DNA of 64,000 bases from DASXMT01 sp963812965 (lineage in GTDB: Bacteria > Actinomycetota > Acidimicrobiia > Acidimicrobiales > RAAP-2). Positions 29,201 through 37,280 of this stretch are shown here, piece after piece; the first letter of the stretch is position 1, and every line of letters starts with the position of its first letter. Both the position numbers and the translations under genes were made by a program. The stretch is from positions 248,001 through 312,000 of the forward strand of contig CAWEXG010000002.1 in assembly GCA_963812965.1 (NCBI GenBank), written 5' to 3'. The notes beneath the pieces were generated by a model, which was not told where the DNA came from, ran no database searches, and saw only the letters and a list, made by a program, of their open reading frames with translations.

Positions 29201-30259
29201 CGTCCGATCCGGTGGACTTCCAAGTGGGCACGGCGCCATCGGTGACCGCCCAGCCGACGAACCAGACAGCCTCGGCCGGAGCGGCGGCCACGTTCACGGC
29301 CGCTGCCAGCGGTGACCCGACTCCAACCGTCCAGTGGCAGGTGTCCACGGACGGACGGGAAGACGTTCACCGACATCGCAGGTGCAACGTCGGACTCCTA
29401 CACCACTCCGACCACCACGGCTGCAGATAACGGCAACGAGTACCAGGCCGTGTTCTCGAACGGTGCGGGGCCCAGCGCCACCACGAACCCGGCCACGTTG
29501 ACGGTCATCGCTGCGTCGACCACGGGTATCGAGTGGTGGCGTCCAACGGCACGGTCACCACGTTCGGGAACGCCGGGAACTACGGATCGGAGAGCGGAGC
29601 CCTCAACGCTCCTATCGTCGGCATAGCAGCAACGCCTGACAACAAGGGCTACTGGCTGGTAGGAGCAGACGGAGGGGTGTTCACCTTCGGCGACGCCACC
29701 TTCTACGGCTCCGAAGGCGGCCAGCACCTGAACGCTCCCATCGTCGGCATGGCTGCAACCCCTGACGGCAAGGGCTACTGGCTCGTTGCCGCTGATGGAG
29801 GCATCTTCACCTTCGGCGACGCCACCTTCTACGGCTCGGAAGGCGGCCAACACCTGAACCAGCCGGTCGTCGGCATGGCACCAACCCCAGACGGCCAGGG
29901 CTACTGGCTCGTGGCCAGTGACGGAGGCATCTTCACCTTCGGCGACGCCACGTTCCTTGGCTCAGAAGGTGGCCAACACTTGAACGCCCCCGTTGTCGGC
30001 ATGGCAGCTACGCCTGTCGGGCAACGGCTACTGGCTGGTGGCCAAAGATGGAGGTGTCTTCACCTTCGGTGACGCTTCGTTCCAGGGATCGGCCGCTGGC
30101 CAGTCGAACGCTCCGGTCGTCGGCCTCACTCCCACCCCAGGCGGAGGTGGCTACTGGATCGGGGCAGCTGACGGCGGCATCTTCACCTTCGGCAACGCTC
30201 CGTTCAACGGCTCGGCCGTTGGTACCACGACTGCCCCGATTGTCGGAATCGCATCGTAG
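26285..30259 (+). CDS. Secreted Ig-like/42-residue-repeat protein, paralogue C (three frameshifts)
   Basis: The best-preserved copy; one frame is open for >1,000 codons. Order: charged 'LARRFFAAIAATLLVVG' signal peptide cleaved near 'ASA-ATPLS'; He_PIG-type Ig domain ('TLPSWLSLNSSTGVLSG'); domain with 'GSINSNGDITLND'; Big_3-like domain ('LTAVYSGDFNYSGS'); domain with 'YQDSAGDWCQMP'; Ig-like repeats ('GTITYLVDGAQV', 'HTITFEYSGDPVYA', 'GQVDFFDGTTDIGT'); I-set-like Ig ('TPTVQWQVSTDG'); six repeats of 42 residues (GYWLVxADGGIFTFGDAxFYGSEGGQ...PIVGMAATPDGK). Frames change near 29360, 29525 and 30020. The repeats may close into a propeller. Likely an exported or surface adhesin; no enzyme motif is seen. 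Confidence 0.8.
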
Positions 30260-30280
30260 GGACTCCAAGAAGGACGTGAG

Positions 30281-30325
30281 GCTTGGCTATCCCTGGGAGC
30301 TTGTTCTGCCCCAGGGATAGCAAGC
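30281..30325 (+). terminator. Conserved 3' hairpin, copy C
   Basis: Stem GCTTG(G)CTATCCCTGGG / CCCAGGGATAGCAAGC, one bulged G, loop AGCTTGTTCTGC. Follows the stop of paralogue C by 21 bases. Confidence 0.75.
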
Positions 30326-30394
30326 CCACGGACACAGAAACGTCAACAGATCGCCACAGGAACCCAGCTTGGCTTGGGAACCGGCTCACGATGT

Positions 30395-30431
30395 GTGGTC
30401 CCCCGCCCCCTAACCCCGGACGGGGGGCCAC
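30395..30431 (+). repeat. GC-rich hairpin element, copy C, with a degenerate second copy downstream
   Basis: GTGGTCCCCCG ... CGGGGGGCCAC around CCCCCTAACCCCGGA. At 30451-30503 the flanks (GTGTGTGGTCCC ... CGGACGGGGGGCCACGC) recur around a different interior, so the element has been copied locally. The interval 30260-30538 holds only these repeats. Confidence 0.65.
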
Positions 30432-30538
30432 GCAGTCTCGTTACTCATACGCAGTGTGTGGTCCCAGCCGCTGAGCTTCTCACTCCGGACGGGGGGCCAC
30501 GCTATCTTCCTGTCCCCAACGGTCTTCGACCGTATGGA

Positions 30539-30763
30539 TCAGGTGCTGACCATCTCGGGAATTTCCACTCCCAGTTGTTGCAGAAAGGCCATCTTCTGCG
30601 TGAGTGCCCTCTGCCAAGCGGCCACGTCAGCCTCCCAGCGTCCTCGATCCCCGTCCTCACATGCGTGCTCGAGCGCATCGAACGCACCGTCCTCGGCATC
30701 AAGGAGCTGGCGGTAGCGCTGGAGCACCTGGTCGTCCACGAATCCGGACAGTGCCACGGGCAT
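30539..30763 (-). CDS. Small acidic helical protein of unknown function
   Basis: 74 aa; GAGGAGG directly precedes the ATG. 'SGFVDDQVLQRYRQLLDAED' and 'GRWEADVAAWQRALTQKMAF' suggest an all-helical, charged, soluble protein without Cys or membrane segment. No family recognised. Codon use and the ribosome-binding site support a real gene. It starts a minus-strand group running opposite to the repeat-protein array. Confidence 0.55.
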   Translation of the reverse strand: MPVALSGFVDDQVLQRYRQLLDAEDGAFDALEHACEDGDRGRWEADVAAWQRALTQKMAFLQQLGVEIPEMVST

Positions 30764-30919
30764 CCTCCTCTGGATCGACTACGTTCGCCCGACCTTACCC
30801 GTCTGCCGTCTGCTTGTCACTGGGGATTGGCCGGACTTCCGACGAGCTTCGTATCGGCACTTCGTGCCGGTATCCGCCACCCCACTGCACGACCATTATC
30901 CCTGGTCAGCATCGGTGTC

Positions 30920-31357
30920 TCACGATGGATCCGGCGATCGCACGTCACGCCGGAGCGGATGGTCGGCCGGAACTTCCACCAGGTGGATGCGCAGCCCGTC
31001 GGGGTCGTCCACCCACGCCTCGACGAGGCCCCACGGTTCACGGAGCGGCGGGCGAACGATGGGCACGCCACGCTCGGCCAGCTCGGCCACGGTGACCGTG
31101 ACGTCTCGGACCTGGAGCCAGAGCACAAGGGGAGGAACCGGCACCGATCGGTCCACGCCCGCCGATCCGCCACCTTCCGTCGGCCCACCGTGGCCGACGA
31201 CCTCGAGGAAACCGCCACCGACGAAGAACACCACGCCACGAGACGGCCCGGTGCCGAACTGGCGGGCCACGGCCAGACCGAGCTGGTCGCCGTAGAACTC
31301 CAGCGAGCGTTCGAGGTCGGTCGGTCGGATGATCGTCCGGCTGCTGAGCACTTCCAC
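30920..31357 (-). CDS. VOC (glyoxalase/bleomycin-resistance) superfamily protein
   Basis: 145 aa with two beta-alpha-beta-beta-beta modules: 'TIIRPTDLERSLEFYGDQLG', 'GVVFFVGGGFLEVVGHG', 'LQVRDVTVTVAELAERGVPI' and 'EAWVDDPDGLRIHLVEVPAD'. The final Glu (HLVEV) is at a usual VOC metal-ligand position. Substrate unknown; members include glyoxalases, dioxygenases and antibiotic-binding proteins. About 30 bases downstream of the SCP2-like gene on the same strand, so probably cotranscribed. Confidence 0.82.
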   Translation of the reverse strand: MEVLSSRTIIRPTDLERSLEFYGDQLGLAVARQFGTGPSRGVVFFVGGGFLEVVGHGGPTEGGGSAGVDRSVPVPPLVLWLQVRDVTVTVAELAERGVPIVRPPLREPWGLVEAWVDDPDGLRIHLVEVPADHPLRRDVRSPDPS

Positions 31358-31388
31358 GGCTCCTCCTTCGTACGTCCTCGATACGTCC

Positions 31389-31880
31389 TCAGTACGTCGT
31401 GGCGGCGGCCAGATCCTTCATGTGGGGCTGAGCGGCGACGAGCATGGCCTGTCCGGCAGCGAGCACGGAGAGATCGCCACGGACCCGGACGCGACCGCTG
31501 GTGACCGCCTCGGCGGCGGCCAGCTCCCCGCTCGACAGCGCCACGGCATCGTCGTACGACAGGATGACGGTCACGCTCGGGCGGGCGGGGTCCTCTGTGG
31601 CGTCGGTACGCGCCTCGTTCGTCCCGTCGACGAGCGTCAGGTGGAGCGTTCCCGCCTCTGCCGTCAACAGCAGCGTGACGTCTCCCTCCGGGCCGCCGTG
31701 GATCTGTTGGGCCACGGTGAAGCTGCCGTCCGCAGCGGCCAGACCGACGTCCTCGCCCAAGTCGGGCAGGACCACGTCCCGGAGGGCGGCGTCGAAGGCT
31801 GCCGCCCACTCAGCGGTCAGGAACCGGGGCACAACGGTCCCACCAGGAACCGAGTCTGGCGGAATTGGGAAGTTACCCAA
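31389..31880 (-). CDS. SCP2 sterol-transfer-like domain protein
   Basis: 163 aa. 'FLTAEWAAAFDAALRD', 'GDVTLLLTAEAGTLHLTLVD', 'VTVILSYDDAVALSSGELAA' and 'GRVRVRGDLSVLAAGQAML' are the recurrent pattern of bacterial SCP2-fold proteins, which bind hydrophobic ligands. A GTG before 'PRFLTAEW' is a plausible alternative start, as the first ~17 residues are atypical. It lies 46 bases downstream of sdhB in the same direction. Role unknown. Confidence 0.65.
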   Translation of the reverse strand: MGNFPIPPDSVPGGTVVPRFLTAEWAAAFDAALRDVVLPDLGEDVGLAAADGSFTVAQQIHGGPEGDVTLLLTAEAGTLHLTLVDGTNEARTDATEDPARPSVTVILSYDDAVALSSGELAAAEAVTSGRVRVRGDLSVLAAGQAMLVAAQPHMKDLAAATTY

Positions 31881-31925
31881 AAGTTCTGAGTCGACCTGAA
31901 CTGCTGCATCGGCCCCACCGAGTGC

Positions 31926-32912
31926 TCAGTCAACCAACGCCGTCTCGACCGGCTCGGCCTCGGTTGACTCGGCCTCGCTCGGCCGGACGGCCGCCGGACC
32001 ATGGGCGGGTGACGATGCAGCCGACTCGGCCGCCGACCGCTTCGTCCGCTTGCGGATCTTCCGCCCCAGCCACGCCACCGGATCGTAGGTGGCGTCGACC
32101 ACCCGCTCCTTCAGGGGGATGATGGCGTTGTCGGTGATCTTGATGTGCTCGGGGCACACCTCGGTGCAGCACTTGGTGATGTTGCACTTGCCCAGGCCCT
32201 GCTCGTGCTGGAGAAGATCCCGCCGGTCGTTGGTGTCGAGCGGGTGCATCTCGAGCTCAGCCGAACGGGCGAAGAACCGAGGGCCGGCGAACGCTGTCTT
32301 GTTCTCCTCGTGGTCGCGGATGACGTGGCAGACGTCCTGGCACAGGAAGCACTCGATGCACTTGCGGAACTCCTGGCTGCGCTCCACGTCGACCTGGGCC
32401 ATCCGGTAGCCGCCCGCTGCCACCTCGTCCTCGGTCTTGGCCCGGGGTGCGAACGGCGGGATCCGCTTGGCCACTTCGTAGTTGTACGACACGTCGGTCA
32501 CCAGGTCGCGTAGGACCGGGAACGCCTTCATCGGCGCCACCGTGACCGCCTCGCCTTCCGGCAGAGTGTCCATACGGGTCATGCACATGAGACTGGGCTT
32601 GCCGTTGATCTCGGCCGAGCACGAGCCGCACTTCCCTGCCTTGCAGTTCCATCGGCACGCCAGGTCCGGCGCCTGAGTGGCCTGTACCCGGTGGATGACG
32701 TCGAGAACGACCTCACCCTCTTGGGCAGGGAGCTCGTAGGTCTCGAACTCCCCACCGCCAGGATCACCTCGCCAAATGTGCATGGTCACCGTGTCCTCGG
32801 ACTGGACGGGCTCGGCTGGCGCCGAGGACGATGGTGCCACCGGCGACTCGATCACGCCGGGCTCCTCGGTTTGGGTTTGCACGGGCTCCTCGGACAAGGT
32901 GTCGTCGGTCAT
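31926..32912 (-). CDS. sdhB: Succinate dehydrogenase iron-sulfur subunit SdhB
   Basis: Carries electrons from FAD in SdhA to the membrane quinone site. N-terminal plant-type ferredoxin motif 'CRWNCKAGKCGSCSAEINGK' and 'MCMTRM' hold the [2Fe-2S] cluster; 'CIECFLCQDVCHV' and 'CNITKCCTEVCPEHIKI' hold the other clusters. The protein has acidic/Pro-rich extensions of about 45 residues at the N-terminus and ~40 at the C-terminus ('AESTEAEPVETALVD') not typical of the family. The ATG shares its A with the sdhA TGA (TGATG). Last of sdhC-sdhA-sdhB. Confidence 0.93.
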   Translation of the reverse strand: MTDDTLSEEPVQTQTEEPGVIESPVAPSSSAPAEPVQSEDTVTMHIWRGDPGGGEFETYELPAQEGEVVLDVIHRVQATQAPDLACRWNCKAGKCGSCSAEINGKPSLMCMTRMDTLPEGEAVTVAPMKAFPVLRDLVTDVSYNYEVAKRIPPFAPRAKTEDEVAAGGYRMAQVDVERSQEFRKCIECFLCQDVCHVIRDHEENKTAFAGPRFFARSAELEMHPLDTNDRRDLLQHEQGLGKCNITKCCTEVCPEHIKITDNAIIPLKERVVDATYDPVAWLGRKIRKRTKRSAAESAASSPAHGPAAVRPSEAESTEAEPVETALVD

Positions 32913-34754
32913 CACTGCGCCTCCTCGAACAGGGACGTGAGCTCGTCGGGCATGACCGGCAGGGGCTCGGGGGTGACGGTGATGCTGCGCACCGGTGGAA
33001 CGCCACCGGCACCGCCGCTCGTGTCCGCGCCGGCCGGGATCCGCTGAGCGAAGTTGACCTTCCCCATCTCCGGGTCCGGCTTGGGATAGTCGTCCCGGGT
33101 ATGTCCGCCCCGGCTCTCTTTGCGGGCGATGGCTCCCTGGGTGACGGAGCGGGAGACGGCCAGCATGGAGGGCAGGTCGGTGGCCAGGTTCCAACCGGGG
33201 TTGTAGAGCACTGCCGCCGCTGATGGCGATGGCGGCGGCACGGGACTCGAGCTCCTCGATCTTGCCGAGGGCTTCGTCGAGCTCCGAGCCGGTGCGGATG
33301 ATCCCCACCAAGCTCTGCATCGTCCGCTGCAGATCATGGTGGACGTCGTACGGGTTCTCGCCCTCGTCCCGTGTGAACGGAGCCTCGGCGGCGGCGATGG
33401 CCGACTCGATCTCGGACTCGTCGATGGAGACCGATCCGGTCCTCCCTGCTGCGAACTCGCCGGCACCGATGCCGGCTCGCCGGCCGAACACCAGGAGATC
33501 GGAGAGCGAGTTGCCACCCAGGCGGTTGGCACCGTGCATGCCGCCGGCGACCTCACCCGCGGCGAACAGGCCAGGAACGGTGGCCGCAGCCGAGTCCGCG
33601 TCCACCCGGATGCCGCCCATCACGTAGTGGCAGGTCGGGCCCACCTCCATGGCCTCGGCCGTGATGTCCACGCCGGCCAGCTCCTTGAACTGGTGGTACA
33701 TCGAGGGCAACCGTCGCCGGATGTCCTCGGCGCTGCGGCGGGTGGCGATGTCGAGGAAGACGCCACCGTGAGGGCTGCCTCGGCCGGCCTTCACCTCGTT
33801 GTTGATCGATCGGGCCACCTCGTCACGGGGGAGGAGCTCCGGCGGGCGACGACCAGCGGCGTGGTCGTCGTACCATCTGTCCGCCTCGTCCTCGGAGTCC
33901 GCCGTCTCCGCCGCGAACATCTCGGGGATGTAGTCGAACATGAACCGCTCGCCCTCCGAGTTCCGGAGCACCCCGCCGTCACCACGTACCCCTTCGGTGA
34001 CCAGGATGCCCCGGACCGAGAGGGGCCACACCATGCCGGTGGGGTGGAACTGCACCGCTTCCATGTCGATGAGGTCTGCCCCGGCCCACAGCGCCATGGC
34101 GTGGCCGTCACCGGTCGACTCCCACGAGTTGGAGGTGTACATCCAGCTCTTGCCGATGCTGCCGGTGGCCAGGACGACGGCTTTCGCCTTGAACACCACG
34201 AACTTACCGCTGGGCCGCCAGTAGCCGACCATGCCTGACACCGTGCCGTCCGTGTCGCGGAGCAGCCGGAGCACCTTGACTTCCATGAACACGTCGATGC
34301 CGTCGGCGACCGCTTTCTGCTGCAGTGTCCGGATGAGCTCCAGGCCGGTGCGGTCACCGATATGGGCCAGGCGGGCGAACCGGTGGCCACCGAAGTCCCG
34401 CTGCAGGATCAGCCCGTCCTTGGTCCGGTCGAAGAGGGCTCCCCACTCTTCGAGCTCGCGGACCCGGTCCGGTGCTTCCTGGGCGTGGAGCTGGGCCATG
34501 CGCCAGTTGTTGAGCATCTTCCCGCCCCGCATGGTGTCCCGGAAGTGCACCTCCCAGTTGTCCTCGGAGTAGACGTTTCCCAGAGCGGCAGCCACGCCGC
34601 CCTCGGCCATCACCGTGTGCGCTTTGCCCAGCAACGACTTGCACACCAACGCGGTGCGCAGTCCTCGTGCCTTGGCCTCGATGGCGGCTCGCAGGCCGGC
34701 GCCACCGGCGCCGATGACGATGACGTCGAGCTCGTGGGTTTCGTACTCAGCCAT
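32912..34754 (-). CDS. sdhA: Succinate dehydrogenase flavoprotein subunit SdhA (one frameshift)
   Basis: 'VIVIGAGGAGLRAAIEAKA' binds FAD; 'GKAHTVMAEGGVAAALGN' contains the flavinylated-His region; 'MEAVQFHPTGMVWP', 'TCHYVMGGIRVDAD' and 'GGMHGANRLGGNSLSDLLVF' are diagnostic. Near 33212-33222 the frame changes; the C-terminus 'VLYNPGWNLATDLPSMLAVS' to 'LTSLFEEAQ' continues in another frame, so one base is likely wrong. About 614 aa when repaired, normal for actinobacterial SdhA. Coupled to sdhB by a one-base overlap. Confidence 0.93.
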
Positions 34755-34768
34755 AGTTGCGTGTCCTC

Positions 34769-35595
34769 TTAGAAGTGGAAGCCGGCGTCGTGGATGGCGC
34801 CGCTGGCCACCAGGCGCACGTAGAGATCGGTCAGGGCGACGAACACCAGGCTCATCCATGCGAACACCATGTGCTTGGCGTTCAGCGGCGTGAGGCTCTG
34901 CCAGATCTTGTGCCGGATCGGATGGTTCGAGAACTGCTTCACCCCTCCGCCGCAGAGGTGGCGACACGAGTGGCAGCTCAGCGAGTACAGCCACAAGAGC
35001 GCTGCGTTGATGCAGAGGACCACGGTGCCCACGCTGATACCGATGCCGTAGCCCGGTTGGCGGAACGCCATCACGGCGTCGATGGTCAAGATCACGTTGA
35101 ACACCAGGCCGGCATAGAAGAAGTAGCGGTGGATGTTCTGGAAGATCAGAGGGAACCTCGACTCACCGGTGTAGGAACCGTGGGCGTCGGCCACCGAGCA
35201 GGACGGGGGCGCCCACCAGAACGACCGGTAGTAGGCCTTCCGGTAGTAGTAGCAGGTCAGCCGGAAGCCCAGTGGGAAGATGAGGATCAACAGGGCCGGA
35301 GAGATCGTCCACCACGTGATGATGGTTCCCGGATGGCTGCCCGGGTACGCAGCTCTCGGTGAGGCACGGTGAGTAGAACGGTGAGATGAGGTCCCGATGC
35401 AGGGCAGGACCGGCGTAGTAGTCCTTGTTCACGAAGGCGGCCCAGGTGGCGTAGCCCACGAACACGGTGAGCACGGTCACGGTGACCAGCGGCTGGACCC
35501 ACCAGATAGTCTCGGCGCAAGGTCGGGACCGATGGTCCTCCTCGCACGCCCCCCAGAACGACAGGGGTCGCTGTTGCGTCCTCCAACGTGGTCAA
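34769..35595 (-). CDS. sdhC: Succinate dehydrogenase membrane subunit SdhC (two frameshifts)
   Basis: Single large membrane anchor with helices 'PLVTVTVLTVFVGYATWAAF', 'TWWTISPALLILIFPLGF', 'FFYAGLVFNVILTIDAV' and 'MVFAWMSLVFVALTDLYVR'; His residues in 'NIHRYFFY' and 'SLSCHSCRHLCGGG' are candidate heme ligands. A TTG start with AGGGAGG upstream gives 'MTTLEDATATPVVLG'. Two extra G (in the C-run at 35549-35554 and in CCCGGGCAG near 35340) explain the frame changes. The sequence resembles the Bacteroidetes/actinobacterial trans-membrane type without a separate SdhD. Confidence 0.8.
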
Positions 35596-35718
35596 GCCAA
35601 TCCTCCCTGTACCGGCCGGCGAAGGCCACGAATTACGCGCCGGACCACTGGGCCCGAAGCGCTGACGGTGCATCATCTTTTCACTCCGGCGGGCATCACG
35701 TGAAACTTCGGGAGCAGC

Positions 35719-35756
35719 GGCCGGCGAACGGCCGGCGAACGGCGGCGAACGGCCGG
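35719..35756 (+). repeat. Short tandem repeat of GGCCGGCGAAC units
   Basis: Three head-to-tail 10-11-base units and a partial fourth, 28 bases before the moxR-like ATG. Could be a slippage-prone or regulator-binding site; nothing else supports a function. Confidence 0.6.
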
Positions 35757-35783
35757 CCCCGAGGCACGCGTAGGCTCGTGCCA

Positions 35784-37276
35784 ATGACGCCGCCGGAGCC
35801 CGCCTCAGCCGCTGATTCTTCACCACACACCGGCCGGACCGCCGCCAGAAGTCACCACGTTGGGGCAGCTCACAGCGTCGGGATGGCAGCCGTCGACGGT
35901 TGCCGGCGAGATCAGGCGCAATGCGGCCACCCGGATCGCTCGTGGTGAGCCCCTGGTGGCGGGTGTCCTCGGTTTCGACGACACCGTGCTGCCGCAACTC
36001 GAGAATGCCGTGCTCGCCGGGCACGACGTCATCCTGTTGGGGGAGCGGGGACAGGCCAAGACCCGGCTCATCCGCTCGCTGGTCTCCCTCCTCGACGAGT
36101 GGCTGCCCATCGTCGCTCACTCGGAGATCAACGACGATCCTTTCGATCCGACCTCCCGCTACGCCAAGGACCTGGTGGCCGAGCTCGGCGACGACACGCC
36201 CATCGCCTGGGTCCATCGCAGCGATCGGTACGGCGAGAAGCTGGCCACACCCGATACCTCGATCGCCGACCTGATCGGGGAGGTCGACCCGATCCGCGTG
36301 GCCGAGGGCCGGTACCTCTCGGACGAGCTCACCATTCACTACGGGCTGGTCCCCCGCCTCAACCGGGGCATCTTCGCTGTGAACGAGCTCCCCGACCTGG
36401 CCGAGCGGATCCAGGTGGGGCTGCTCAACGTGCTCGAGGAGCGTGACGTCCAGATCCGTGGTCATCGGGTGCGCCTTCCTCTGGACATCATGTTGGTGGC
36501 CACCGCCAACCCGGAGGACTACACCAACCGGGGTCGGATCATCACGCCACTGAAGGACCGTTTCGGGTCGCAGATCCGTACCCACTACCCGCCCGATGCA
36601 CAGACCGAGCTGGCCATCGCCCAGTCCGAGGCGGATCTTCCGGAGACCGTCAGTGGCGAGGGAACCGGCGTGATCCGGGTGGTGGTCCCCGACTTCATGG
36701 CTGAGGTGGTGGCCGAGCTGAGCCAGCTCGCCCGCCAGAGCCCCCACTTAAACCAGCGGTCCGGTGTCTCGGTCCGGCTCACCATCGCCAACTACGAGAT
36801 CCTGGTGGCCAATGCCACCCGGCGAGCCCTCCGTAACGGTGAGACCGAGGTGGTGCCCCGAGTCTCCGACCTGGAGTCGTTGGTGGCGTCCACCCAGGGC
36901 AAGGTGGAGGTCGAGACCCTGGAGGAGGGCCGGGAGGAGGTCTTGCTGTCTCAACTGGTCTCGGCATCCGTCCTTGCCGTCTTCAGGCGGCGAGTGCGTG
37001 CTGGCCGATCCGAAGGCGGTGGTGGCCGCTTTCAGCGAGGACACCGTCGTCCATGCCGGAGACGATCTGCCGTCGTCCGCCTATACCGATACGTTGACCC
37101 GGCTGCCGGTCCTCTCTGCTCCGGTCCTGGCTCTGGCTGGTTCGCAGCAAGCGGGATCAGAAGATCCGGCCGTCGTGGCCAGCGCACTCGAGTTCGTCCT
37201 CGAAGGCCTGCATCTGACCAAGCGCCTGAACAAGGAGGCAGCGGGCAGACGGGCGACCTATCGGGGTCGAGGCTGA
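35784..37276 (+). CDS. MoxR/Mg-chelatase-like AAA+ ATPase (two frameshifts)
   Basis: AAA+ ATPase with Walker A 'LLGERGQAKTRLIRSL' and Walker B region 'GIFAVNELPDLAERIQVGLL', then 'IRGHRVRLPLDIMLVATANP' and 'GRIITPLKDRFGSQIRTHYP'. Resembles mycobacterial Rv0958, and as there it is followed by a VWA-domain gene. Such pairs act as chaperones for protein-complex or metal-cofactor assembly. The start frame ('MTPPEPASAADSSPHTG') differs from the body; a frame change near 35830 joins 'PPPEVTTLGQL'. A second change near 36990 leads to 'LADPKAVVAAFSEDTVVHAG' and the stop. Four bases separate it from the next gene. Confidence 0.82.
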
Positions 37277-37280
37277 TCCG

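Noticed and set aside
35719..35756. Short CRISPR-like tandem repeat
   Set aside because: Units are 10-11 bases with no spacers; a simple tandem repeat. No CRISPR array is visible anywhere in the window.
35287..36747. 486-codon minus-strand frame opposite the MoxR gene
   Set aside because: It is antisense to a clear AAA+ gene and shows no domain; only its first ~80 codons share frame with part of sdhC by chance.
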